Assembly (NCBI RefSeq): GCF_024584785.1
Contig: NZ_CP074112.1
Span: forward strand, 2,604,001-2,668,000
Reading direction: 5' to 3'
Source of the DNA: Idiomarina loihiensis
GTDB lineage: Bacteria > Pseudomonadota > Gammaproteobacteria > Enterobacterales > Alteromonadaceae
Length of the DNA: 64,000 nt
Under the pieces are notes generated by a model that saw nothing but the letters and a program-made list of their open reading frames with translations, was not told the origin of the DNA and made no database searches. Both the position numbers and the translations under genes were made by a program. Numbering within the stretch: position 1 is the stretch's first letter; each line of letters begins with the position of its first letter. Shown in pieces: positions 52,974 to 61,286 of this stretch.

Positions 52974-54829
52974 CTCGCGTAAGCACGGAGGATTGGGTCC
53001 CCCAGGGCGTTGGGGGTCTGGAAAACCGAGCATGGGAAGCTTTACGACAGAATGACATCAGCGTCCTCGTTACCGCTGGCGCTGGTGCTGGGAAAACCGA
53101 GTTTTTAGCACAAAAGGCGACTTATCTTCTTCAAACAGGAATTTGTCCGGCCCCCAAACGTATTCTAGCAATTAGCTTTAAAAAGGATTCAGCACGGAAC
53201 CTTACAGAGCGGGTTGCTAAACGTTGCCCTAAAGGCCAGGTACGGCGTTTTGATTCAATGACTTTTGATGCTTTTACCAAAGGACTTCTGGATCGGTTCC
53301 GTCCTGCGCTACCGGAGCCGTTCAATGCACCAGGCTCCTATCAGATCGTTACTCCGTTTCGTAGAAATTATGAGGATTTTATCGAGCGTCATAGCTATCA
53401 CAGAGTGAGCGCTCAGCAACTAGAAAGCGCAATACCTCTGGCAGACCTACCAATTGATATCTCAAGTGGTTCGGAAATAAATCGTGCATTAACAGATTAC
53501 TGGCAAGAACAACTTTTCGGGGAAGGTGAGATATCGCTGTCCTTCCCGATGATCAACAGGCTCGTAAAGCTGCTGTTGCAAGAAAACGCATATATCCGCC
53601 GAGCCTTACATGCAACCTATCCCATAGTCTTTCTTGATGAATACCAAGATACAACTTATGCTCAGTACGACATGCTGCTAACGGCATTTGATGGTAGCGA
53701 TTCTGTTTTCACAGCCGTTGGCGATGATAAGCAGCGTATTATGGGGTGGGCAGGAGCCATGAACGATGCTTTCGATCAGTTTGAAAACGATTTTGACGCT
53801 AGGCGTATTACCTTACTTTCTAACTGGCGGTCACACGAGGACTTAGTCCGTATTCAGCATGAGATAGCCCGACGGATAGATGGCAATGTGGAAGAGGTGC
53901 AGGCACAAGGGACCCGCGAGATCGAAGGAGATATTTCTGCAATCTGGCAATTTCGGAGCAAAGATGACGAGAAAAATTATCTCGCTGAATGGGTAAGCCG
54001 TGAGGTGCAGTTAGGGCGTGTCGAACCGCATGATGTTGCGATTCTTGTCAGAATGCGAGCAGATCAGGTGGAAGGTGAGATAACCCCTGATTTTGCAGCC
54101 CGAGGCCTTCGGATCAGAAACGCCGCGCGGTCAGTCGGTGAAATTCAAATTCAGGATCTTTTAGGAGAAGAGCTGACAGCTATATTCATTCCTTTGCTTC
54201 GCTTGGGAGCAACGGGCCGAAGCCCAGATAATTGGGAGGTTGCTCAGCAGAACTATATATTTCTGGAGGCGACGGACCCTGATAATGATATCACTCAGCA
54301 GCGATTACTGGTTAAGCTTGAAGGGTTCGTTCGTCGCTTAAGAGTAGAGCTAGAACGTCGCCAACCTGAACCTAATTCGGCTGAAGCGATTGCAGGAATG
54401 CTGCTTGCCTTTATCGGTTCTGCCACGCTAAGGCAATCCTTTCCAGCATATCAGCGAGAAAGAGATTTTGAGAGAGTTTGGAGTGGTTTTGTGGCACTTT
54501 TGAAAGAATGTGCAGAACACAGTGGTAGCTGGTCGGAAGTTTTGGATGAGTTTGAAGGTATTGGTCAAGTTGCTCTGATGACCGTTCATAAAAGCAAAGG
54601 TCTTGAGTTCCATACCATGATATTTTACGGCCTTGACAGTCAGACTTGGTGGAGTCTCACGCCGCAACGAGGTGAAGAACTAAACACCTTTTTCGTCGCC
54701 TTTACTAGAGCAAAGCAACGTGCATTTTTCTCCCAGTGCGTGGAGCGAGGGCGCTCTATCGGCTGGATACAGCAATTACTAGCTCTTGCAAGGGTGGAAA
54801 CGATAGATGGCACGACTATACTTAACTAG
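52970..54829 (+). CDS. gajB: UvrD/Rep-like helicase, Gabija GajB-like
   Basis: The 619-residue superfamily 1 helicase has Walker A AGAGAGKT at 36-43, motif II FLDEYQDT near 222, motif III VGDDKQRIMGWAGA, motif IV SNWRSHEDLV, motif V MTVHKSKGLEF near 540 and motif VI VAFTRAKQRAF. The ATG overlaps the stop of the OLD gene (ATGA). GajB partners are UvrD-like and sense or unwind DNA ends for GajA. It is longer than the 494-residue reference GajB, so this may be a divergent subtype. Confidence 0.75.
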   Translation: MTRVSTEDWVPQGVGGLENRAWEALRQNDISVLVTAGAGAGKTEFLAQKATYLLQTGICPAPKRILAISFKKDSARNLTERVAKRCPKGQVRRFDSMTFDAFTKGLLDRFRPALPEPFNAPGSYQIVTPFRRNYEDFIERHSYHRVSAQQLESAIPLADLPIDISSGSEINRALTDYWQEQLFGEGEISLSFPMINRLVKLLLQENAYIRRALHATYPIVFLDEYQDTTYAQYDMLLTAFDGSDSVFTAVGDDKQRIMGWAGAMNDAFDQFENDFDARRITLLSNWRSHEDLVRIQHEIARRIDGNVEEVQAQGTREIEGDISAIWQFRSKDDEKNYLAEWVSREVQLGRVEPHDVAILVRMRADQVEGEITPDFAARGLRIRNAARSVGEIQIQDLLGEELTAIFIPLLRLGATGRSPDNWEVAQQNYIFLEATDPDNDITQQRLLVKLEGFVRRLRVELERRQPEPNSAEAIAGMLLAFIGSATLRQSFPAYQRERDFERVWSGFVALLKECAEHSGSWSEVLDEFEGIGQVALMTVHKSKGLEFHTMIFYGLDSQTWWSLTPQRGEELNTFFVAFTRAKQRAFFSQCVERGRSIGWIQQLLALARVETIDGTTILN

Positions 54830-55217
54830 TTGTTGTAACGCTGGAAACCGCTCATTTTTGACCATTTTAGTATTTCAAACTAGGGTAAGTACATAACCTG
54901 AACGGCGCATCTTTTAAAATAAATAAAGTCAAGCAACTGCTCAAACTGCTCTCTTTTCTTTCGCCGCGCTTTAATTGGGTAAATACATGAAAAGTGAAAA
55001 GATGCTTTGAATGAGTTAGCCAAGCATCTAAAAACGTCACAGCACAAAAATCAAACTGGATTTGATGTGCTTTCACGTTAAAGTCCCTAGTGCTCATATA
55101 CTCACCGACTAAATTAACCACCCTGGTAGCACAATTTAGGCCATCTAATTTAATTCAAGGGTAGATTATTTTTTATTAATTATGTAACGTATGTAACATA
55201 AGTGATGGAGCTAGCTA
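54830..55217. other. Intergenic gap with a 9-bp-period direct repeat
   Basis: No convincing gene lies in these 388 AT-rich bases; a minus-strand frame at 54867-55121 has no family resemblance. ATGTAAC occurs at 55182-55188 and again at 55191-55197, just upstream of the ribbon-helix-helix gene. This is a plausible operator for that protein. Confidence 0.5.
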
Positions 55218-55403
55218 ATGAGTATTGGTAAAAGCGGTAGAATAGTTTTAGAGATAGACCCGGAGTTAAAAAGAGAGTTATACGGGAAAATCACAGCCGA
55301 AGGAGTGAGCCTCAAGGAGTGGTTTATTGCTTCCGCAAAGGAGTATTTAAATGGCAAACAGCCTGAAAAAACTATTTGCACGGGAAGAGAGTCTGATGAC
55401 TAA
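55218..55403 (+). CDS. Ribbon-helix-helix-like small protein preceding the methyltransferases
   Basis: The 61-residue protein begins MSIGKSGRIVLEIDPELKRE, a beta strand then helix pattern typical of Arc/CopG-type dimeric DNA-binding proteins, followed by a second helix (LKEWFIASAKEYL). ATG at 55218 follows TGGAG. It overlaps the next gene. It may act as a controller delaying restriction relative to methylation, binding the ATGTAAC repeats. That role is inferred from position only. Confidence 0.6.
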   Translation: MSIGKSGRIVLEIDPELKRELYGKITAEGVSLKEWFIASAKEYLNGKQPEKTICTGRESDD

Positions 55404-56268
55404 AGAAGTAAAAGTAGTGAAAGAAGAGACCAAAAAGGGCAAATATGACCCTCGAAATAAGCTAAACGATTTAACTTCTAGTGAATGGATTCCAGAAACA
55501 ATCTCAGTTTGGAATCAGAAGGGTTTGGGTAAAAATCACCCAGATGTAAAAATTGAAAAACAGCATCCGGCCCCATTTTCGTTTACAGATGTTGCTCGGC
55601 TCATTAAATTCTTCTCGAAAAAGGGGCAAACTGTGCTCGATCCTTTTTTGGGAATAGGCTCTACCTTAAAGGCTTGCGCTTTGGAAGGGCGTCATGGAGT
55701 TGGTTTTGAACTTAGTGAGAAGTATGCTGAGTTGTCCAGAGAACGACTAAAAATAGAAGTTTCTAGCGAAAGTGATAATTACCCGGAGCAATTGGTAATG
55801 CAAGGAGATGCTAGGGTGCTCGCCGATGAACTTGAAGAGAACTCTATCGATTTTCTAGTCACTAGCCCTCCATATTGGAACATACTACACAAGGTTGACC
55901 ATAAAGCAAAACAAGAGCGCCAAAGTAAAGAGCTTGATACAAAATATAGTGATAACTTAAAAGACCTTGGAAATATTGACGATTACGACGAATTCTTAAA
56001 TGAGTTAACGGGTATATTTGAAAAATGTCGGCGGGCTTTAAAGCCTGGCAAATATATGGCGATTATAGTGAGTGATTTCAGGGACAAGTCCAAGTATGTA
56101 ATGTTTCATTCAGACTTGGCTTCAAAGTTGGAGACTATCGGGCTTGAGATGCGAGGGTTAAAGGTTCTTTATCAACGCCACAAACGGATATTCCCATATG
56201 GCTATCCCTATGCGTATGTTCCAAACATTCATAACCAATTTATCTTGATTTTACAGAATAAGAAGTGA
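55351..56268 (+). CDS. DNA methyltransferase M1 (N4-cytosine-like)
   Basis: The 305-residue protein has the AdoMet motif DPFLGIGST at 97-105 before the catalytic TSPPYW at 170-175. TSPPYW is the form typical of N4-cytosine methyltransferases. The motif I before motif IV order with little sequence between places any recognition region at the C-terminal end. Two starts are possible: ATG 55351, with AAGGAG well spaced, or ATG 55396, overlapping the previous stop by 8 bases. I list the first. It is followed 4 bases later by a second methyltransferase, suggesting that each strand of an asymmetric site is modified separately. Confidence 0.83.
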   Translation: MANSLKKLFAREESLMTKEVKVVKEETKKGKYDPRNKLNDLTSSEWIPETISVWNQKGLGKNHPDVKIEKQHPAPFSFTDVARLIKFFSKKGQTVLDPFLGIGSTLKACALEGRHGVGFELSEKYAELSRERLKIEVSSESDNYPEQLVMQGDARVLADELEENSIDFLVTSPPYWNILHKVDHKAKQERQSKELDTKYSDNLKDLGNIDDYDEFLNELTGIFEKCRRALKPGKYMAIIVSDFRDKSKYVMFHSDLASKLETIGLEMRGLKVLYQRHKRIFPYGYPYAYVPNIHNQFILILQNKK

Positions 56269-56272
56269 TGCC

Positions 56273-57037
56273 ATGAATAAAATTTTTAATGAAGATTGTA
56301 TCGAGGGCATGACTAAGCTGGACGACTGTTCTGTTGACTTAATCATCGCAGACCCACCTTACAATTTGAACAAGAATTTTGGTCAGTGGGATGAGGCTAA
56401 GAATAAAGATAACTGGCTTCCATGGTCAAAACTGTGGCTAGACCAATGCAAAAGAGTACTAAAACCTGATGGTAATATTTTTGTTTATGGGATACACCAT
56501 CATCTCTGCTGGCTGCAATGCTACATGTATGAACTTGAGTTAAAATATCGGCGGCAAATCATTTGGTATTATGAAAATGGGTTTTCTGGTTACAAGAACA
56601 CTCTACAGGCACATTACGAACCGCTACTTTGGTTTTCAAAGTCTGATGAGTATACCTACAACCAAATTCGCGAACCCTACAAAAGCGCTGATAGGCTTAG
56701 GCATAAGGTGACTAAAAACGGTAAGGTTTGGACACCACACCCTGATGGACGATTGGCGGGTGACGTATGGCAATTTCCTACTTTGGCGGGGCGCAGATTT
56801 AAAGATGAAAAGGTTGCTCACCCAACTCAAAAACCGCTTTCGATTTCTCGAAGAATAGTGGAGCACTTTTCTGATGAAGGCGACACCGTATTGGTTCCTT
56901 TCGTGGGAAGCGGCTCGGAGTGTGTAGCGGCAAAGGAGCTCGGTAGAGAGTATATCGGCTTCGAGTTAAACCCGGATTACATAAAAATTGCAAAAACGCG
57001 GTTGGATAACGCTCAAAGCCAAAGAGAACTTGTATAA
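56273..57037 (+). CDS. DNA methyltransferase M2 (N6-adenine-like, beta order)
   Basis: The 254-residue protein has IIADPPYNLN near the N-terminus (DPPY at 27-30), a central recognition region, HPTQKPLSISRRIVEHF, and the C-terminal AdoMet motif VPFVGSGSECVAAKELGREYIGFE. The usual DPF of motif I reads VPF here. It is probably an N6-adenine enzyme. It converges with the Fe-S nuclease gene, leaving only 4 bases between stop codons. Together with M1 it makes a two-methyltransferase restriction locus. Confidence 0.85.
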   Translation: MNKIFNEDCIEGMTKLDDCSVDLIIADPPYNLNKNFGQWDEAKNKDNWLPWSKLWLDQCKRVLKPDGNIFVYGIHHHLCWLQCYMYELELKYRRQIIWYYENGFSGYKNTLQAHYEPLLWFSKSDEYTYNQIREPYKSADRLRHKVTKNGKVWTPHPDGRLAGDVWQFPTLAGRRFKDEKVAHPTQKPLSISRRIVEHFSDEGDTVLVPFVGSGSECVAAKELGREYIGFELNPDYIKIAKTRLDNAQSQRELV

Positions 57038-57041
57038 ACTC

Positions 57042-58049
57042 TCACTTTTCAGGTTCGAGGAGATCACAGGGAGAAGGCAGGTTAATTGCTCGACCTAACA
57101 TATTCTCGACGGCTCCCCTAGCTGACATATTGTTGTGGTCCAAGAAGAAATCTTCTAGGGGAATTTTTCTTTCGTTCCAGACTGCAACGAGAACAGCGGC
57201 TAACGGGACAACCGCAATCCTTAGGCCAGTGACCTCGTAAATGTCATGCAATAACTCCCAGAATTCAGTTCTTCTATTGGGCATAGAGGGAACGACAATC
57301 ATTCCGATGACATTGTGTTTACTGATATCGTATCGCGAACAGAATACAGCAACATCATCGAGAATATCTCTCGGAGCATCTAGGTTTGTAGCCTTTTCTA
57401 TTTCACATAAGACGTACTTCTTCTTATATATCCCTATCGCATCCATCCTCAGGTTCACATCCCCTTGCCTGCTTAACACATTCTCAATTCCACTGATTTG
57501 CATAGCTTTGGATACAAGGTTATTCAGTGTTCTGTAAGGAGATTCAGATCGCTCTATCCGCGAAAAAATAGTTTGAAAGAGCTCCTTGTTCTCGTTGATG
57601 TATTGGTTGTTTTCATTATGGGAAGCCTGGTCTGCTAGGCTATATTTGGTATCTGATGTTTCAATTGAATTATCATTGTAGGTAATTGAGATACCAGTCT
57701 CGTTCAAGCTAATCGCCTGCACAGGACAACGTGCAATACACATTCCGCACGATATACACGAATCTTTATCGATTTCGAGATGTCCATGCTCATTCGGGGC
57801 AATGGCATCGGTTGGACAAAGTTTAATCTTTTGAGAGCTGATTAAATCATCGAAAATTCCAGTAGGTACTGGGATTTTCATACAGTATGTTTCTTCACAA
57901 TTGACACAAGAAATTGGAAGTTCCTCTTGTGTATTGAATGTTAAGACCCTTATTCCGTGAGATAAGGTTGTGACAGACGAAACATCTTCTTGAATTTTGA
58001 ACCTATAAAGCTTCAAGTTAACTGAACGTTGATAAAAAAGTCTAGTCAT
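57042..58049 (-). CDS. Ferredoxin-domain protein fused to a PD-(D/E)XK-like nuclease domain (restriction subunit R2)
   Basis: The 335-residue protein has eight ferredoxin-type cysteines: C48-x2-C51-x4-C56 with C78-Pro, and the canonical C98-x2-C101-x2-C104-x3-C108-Pro, enough for two [4Fe-4S] clusters. After a linker (about 115-155) a domain follows with RMDAIGIYKKKYVLCEIEKA (Asp203, Glu216), resembling the PD-(D/E)XK core but reading Glu-Ile-Glu-Lys in place of Glu-x-Lys. It overlaps the upstream nuclease gene by 8 bases. I know of no described restriction enzyme with this fusion. The nuclease role is inferred from motif and context. Confidence 0.6.
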   Translation of the reverse strand: MTRLFYQRSVNLKLYRFKIQEDVSSVTTLSHGIRVLTFNTQEELPISCVNCEETYCMKIPVPTGIFDDLISSQKIKLCPTDAIAPNEHGHLEIDKDSCISCGMCIARCPVQAISLNETGISITYNDNSIETSDTKYSLADQASHNENNQYINENKELFQTIFSRIERSESPYRTLNNLVSKAMQISGIENVLSRQGDVNLRMDAIGIYKKKYVLCEIEKATNLDAPRDILDDVAVFCSRYDISKHNVIGMIVVPSMPNRRTEFWELLHDIYEVTGLRIAVVPLAAVLVAVWNERKIPLEDFFLDHNNMSARGAVENMLGRAINLPSPCDLLEPEK

Positions 58050-59017
58050 TGATTATTCCCGTTTTCCTTGATAGTTCGTCGAAGCCAAGCTTATGATTAT
58101 TTCTTAAACACTTAATGGCAATTTTCAAAAGGTAGTCGATACCAATTACCGCAACATCAATTTCAAAAACTTTCTTGAAGTCAGCTATCAACTGAGTTAC
58201 TTCCGCGCGGTTAGCTGGAAGATTAAATCCGACAGCTAAAGAAGAGGAATGTCTCTTATTTTTTATGGACTTTCGTGATTGAAGTATTATCTTATTCTCT
58301 ACGGCTTGCCTTATTGCTTTCACCGATATGTTCAGTTCTTCAGTTGGAGACTTGATCTCTATAGGAAGAGAATCGTCATGTGCCTTAATTACAGCATCCC
58401 ACCTTCTTGAATTGACGCCGTGAGGTGATATCTCACAATTTAAGCCGAGTACCGAAAATATATCGCCGATAAGGGGGTAAAACTTGTCTTTACTGTAAAT
58501 AGAGTACTTAGATTTCAACTTGGATATTATTTCCGATTCGCTATAGGCTTCTAAAAGAGGCTCAATATCTTTGACAAACTTGTTTTCTACATACTTCTCA
58601 CTTACCGTATATTCAGCTTCATTTAAAGCTAAGTAAGCAGCGTCGTAGCTTTTTTTTTCGTAAGTAATCGACGGGGAATAAATGGATTCCCTCTTTGATA
58701 CGGGTGGTTGCGTTTGAAAAATCTCTCTCAATTCATCCGGTGCTAAAGCCTGATATGGAGAGAATAGAATATTTTTCCCGACCACTTCCTTGGTTATTTG
58801 CTCCCATTTAGACTTCTCTTGCTGAATGTCTGTGATGTCGAAACCAGCGATTTCTAATAGCTCGTAAAATGCAGATTTAGCGATTGGATGTTTGCTATCG
58901 CTAGGTAAAATTTTATAGTCTGCCAACCGAAAGTCTGTTTTTGAGTTCAAGGCCTCTATGATTTCTTTTCCGGTTTCCGTTATTCGGTAAGTGTGTGTAG
59001 GTTTTTGGTAAAACTTT
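58042..59017 (-). pseudogene. Restriction subunit R1, 3' part (cut off by the IS)
   Basis: This is the C-terminal part of a nuclease gene. It contains a winged-helix-like join (YRITETGKEIIEALNS) and a PD-(D/E)XK motif, RRWDAVIKAHDDSLPIEIKS, with a classical Asp and Glu-Ile-Lys. Only a TTG (58950) could start it independently. The frame runs back without a stop to the IS boundary at 59017. After removing the IS and one CTTT copy it joins in frame to 60210-60907 as one 557-residue protein. It probably was the catalytic subunit of the restriction enzyme. Confidence 0.8.
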
Positions 59018-59088
59018 TGTAACTACCCCGTAAAATAATACAGCTCGCTCGTAGAATTTCTTTTAAACTAAAGCAAAGGAGTTTTACG

Positions 59089-59349
59089 ATGAGCAAACGC
59101 ATGACTGAAAGCCAAATTGTGGCGATTTTAAAAGAAGCCGAAGCCGGGATGCCGGTGAAAGATATTTGCCGTAAGTACGGCATCGGTAATTCAACGTTTT
59201 ACAAATGGCGCGAAAAATACGGTGGTATGGAAGCGTCTGATGTGCGCCGCTTAAAAGAACTGGAAGAAGAAAACCGCCGGCTTAAGCAGATGTATGCTGA
59301 GCTGAGCCTCAAGTCACAAATGCAAGAAGACATAATAAAAAAGCTCTAG
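59089..59349 (+). CDS. IS3-family transposase OrfA
   Basis: The 86-residue protein has the helix-turn-helix start MSKRMTESQIVAILKEAEAG, IGNSTFYKWREKYGGME, and a C-terminal leucine-zipper-like region (LKELEEENRRLKQMYAELSL) typical of OrfA. It ends in A AAA AAG at 59337-59343, in the right frame for -1 slippage to produce the OrfAB transposase. AAAGGAG precedes the ATG. Confidence 0.93.
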   Translation: MSKRMTESQIVAILKEAEAGMPVKDICRKYGIGNSTFYKWREKYGGMEASDVRRLKELEEENRRLKQMYAELSLKSQMQEDIIKKL

Positions 59350-59354
59350 CACCT

Positions 59355-60164
59355 GTGGCAGAACGGAAAATCTGGGCACGCGAGTTGCAGGTGCAGTATA
59401 ACGCGAGCGTTGTAAAGTGCTGTGATGTAGTTGGCATTAGCCGTACCGCTTACTATTACGAGCCAAAATTGAACGATGATGACGAAATCATTGATGCCTT
59501 GAATGCTTTAATCGACAAGCACCATCGGTGGGGGTTCCCGAAGTGCTTTAAACGCCTTCGAAAGCTAGGCCATCGATGGAACCACAAGCGTGTTTATCGC
59601 GTTTATACTGAGCTAAAACTGAACCTGCGACGCAAAGGCAAAAAGCGATTACCCAACCGCAACCCAGAGCCATTGGCTGCACCGAATGCATTGGGTAAGT
59701 CCTGGTCAATGGACTTTATGAGTGACAGCTTGCACAACAAAGTCAGGTTTCGCACATTTAATGTCATTGATGACTTTAATCGCGAAGTTTTAGGTATCGA
59801 TATTGCGACCAGCATGCCGTCGTTGCGCGTCATACGCTATCTTGACCAACTTGCTGAGTGGCATGGTTACCCTGAGAAAATTCGGGTTGATAATGGCAGC
59901 GAATTCACCTCGGAAGTGTTTGTAAATTGGGCAAAAGCACATGACATTATGATTGATTACATTAAACCTGGTTGCCCATACCAGAACGCCTACATTGAAC
60001 GATTTAACCGAACTTATCGCGATGATGTACTCGATTGCTACATCTTCAACAACCTGAACGAAGTGAAGCAAATAACCGAAGATTGGATTGAGCTATACAA
60101 CAACGAACGACCGCACGATTCACTCAATGACATGACGCCATTTGAGTACCGAAATGCGGCATAA
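59355..60164 (+). CDS. IS3-family transposase OrfB (DDE integrase core)
   Basis: The 269-residue frame carries the rve-type catalytic core: Asp in SWSMDFMSD near residue 119, Asp in IRVDNGSEF near 179, and Glu in YIERFNRTYR near 215. It lies in the -1 frame relative to OrfA. GTG at 59355 is a formal start, but the active product is probably the frameshifted fusion. It looks intact. Confidence 0.93.
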   Translation: MAERKIWARELQVQYNASVVKCCDVVGISRTAYYYEPKLNDDDEIIDALNALIDKHHRWGFPKCFKRLRKLGHRWNHKRVYRVYTELKLNLRRKGKKRLPNRNPEPLAAPNALGKSWSMDFMSDSLHNKVRFRTFNVIDDFNREVLGIDIATSMPSLRVIRYLDQLAEWHGYPEKIRVDNGSEFTSEVFVNWAKAHDIMIDYIKPGCPYQNAYIERFNRTYRDDVLDCYIFNNLNEVKQITEDWIELYNNERPHDSLNDMTPFEYRNAA

Positions 60165-60205
60165 ATACTCTACGAGATGACTGTGTTAGAAATGGGGTAT
60201 TTACA

Positions 60206-60907
60206 CTTTTTATCTCTGCATGGTTGCGCCCAGTTAAGCCATTTTAATGCCCCTAAGGGAAATCGTGTATAGTTTTCAGCCGTAGCTTTCTTAATTCCTC
60301 TACTCTTTAATGCTTCACTAAGCGCTTTTTTGAAATCGTTTGGTTTTTGTCTAAATCCTCGAATTAGCTCGACTTTGTTCTTCCATTCAATTTTGTCACG
60401 GTCGTGCAACATGGATAGAGGGCCCAAAATCATTTCATCTCGAGAGAGGACACCATCTAACTCATTCATGAATTTGATTATTGATGCAAAAGGCCTAATT
60501 GAGTAGTCACCGGAAACTTCAATTAATTCATTGGGGAACTCTATTCCTAAGAAGCACATTTCGACAAGTGGCTTTTCGTCAACCGCGGAAGCAACATGAT
60601 CGCCCAGCTGTGTAAACGTAAAGTTCAGAGCACTACCATGGCTTTGCATCCATCCTAAAAAGCGATATATCTCAGCAAACATCTTGCACTGGTTGTAAGA
60701 CTTGTCTCTTGATAAATCTTTATTTGAGCCTTTTAAAAGGGCCCGAATACCAGTTGCACCTGATGAGCTTATCAAGCCATTTGAGACCAGTATTTCCTGC
60801 ATATCGAATAGGCCAAATGCCTCATCGCGATCAATATTCTCGTATAACACATTAAAGCAATTTATTATGGTATCGACGGCTGACGATGGATTTGGAAACC
60901 TATGCAT
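60206..60907 (-). pseudogene. Restriction subunit R1, 5' part (interrupted by the IS)
   Basis: ATG at 60907, after AAGGA, starts a frame of 234 native codons that then runs 11 codons into the IS and stops at 60170. The protein (for example YRFLGWMQSHGSALNFTFTQ, IRPFASIIKFMNELDGVLSR, and LKSRGIKKATAENYTRFPLG) resembles the N-terminal recognition region of type IIS enzymes such as nicking-subunit relatives. That match is by general pattern only. It continues in the same frame at 59013. The truncated protein may still be made. Confidence 0.78.
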
Positions 60908-61160
60908 AGCTAATCCTTTGGTTGGTCTTGTTGTTCCTACAAATATATTGGCATAGTTGATTTGGCCACCAGCTTAGTACGATCATAATAGCAGCATAGC
61001 AAAATTAAGTAACAAGAGTTTATTGTTGAATTATTTGATATTCTAAATTTCATCGTCATCGACGAAGTGGTGGTTAAAGTGGTGGGTAATTAGTTTTTTT
61101 AAGAGAGTTTTATTTTTAAGCACATGAAAGGTAAAATAAATTTAATTTAGATCTATAATA
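60908..61160. other. Intergenic gap between R1 and attR
   Basis: AT-rich, no gene seen. It should hold the minus-strand promoter of the R1-R2 operon. I find no unambiguous -35/-10 pair. Confidence 0.5.
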
Positions 61161-61182
61161 AGATCCAAAACATCGAGTAACC
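61161..61182. repeat. attR: right copy of the 22-bp yicC repeat
   Basis: Identical over 22 bases to 45727-45748, here in non-coding DNA with no yicC sequence upstream of it. This is what integration into the yicC 3' end would leave at the distal junction. Confidence 0.8.
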
Positions 61183-61250
61183 TGGCGTTTATTCCGCAAG
61201 GTAAGCCGGGTGGCGCATTGCAGATGCAGCTTGCTTGCAAACGCAGTTTT

Positions 61251-61270
61251 GGACGCAAGTAGTCAGTGAC
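61251..61270 (+). repeat. Second copy of a 20-bp segment found at 50579
   Basis: This segment and 50579-50598 share GGACGCAAGTA, two differing bases, then CAGTGAC. In both, the reading frame ends Gly-Arg-Lys-stop. The surrounding 61183-61262 frame (FIPQGKPGGALQMQLACKRS) reads like a gene tail. It may be a relic shared with the decayed gene at 50330 or a further recombination site. Confidence 0.45.
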
Positions 61271-61286
61271 AATATTGTGAGTACTT

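Larger units (their letters stand above)
59018..60205 (+). mobile_element. IS3-family insertion sequence (IS407-like), 1188 bp
   Basis: The ends are imperfect inverted repeats: TGTAACTACCCC at 59018-59029 and, on the other strand, TGTAAATACCCC at 60205-60194, with further similarity to about 25 bases. The element is flanked by the 4-bp direct repeat CTTT (59014-59017 and 60206-60209). It encodes orfA and orfB with a frameshift signal. It interrupts the restriction gene on the opposite strand. Confidence 0.93.
45727..61182. mobile_element. Integrated defence island at yicC (about 15.4 kb)
   Basis: The segment between the two 22-bp repeats carries almost only anti-phage or TA-type genes: PIN plus ImmA/IrrE, a DRT2-like reverse transcriptase, an orphan methyltransferase with a zinc-ribbon gene, AlpA, an OLD/UvrD pair and a restriction-modification locus. 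By eye it is AT-richer than the core genome. No intact integrase is present, so it may have been lost or supplied in trans. The boundaries are inferred from the repeats alone. Confidence 0.75.

Noticed and set aside
54867-55121. Minus-strand frame of 84 codons in the gap after gajB
   Set aside because: Low-complexity composition, no recognisable domain, no convincing ribosome-binding site.
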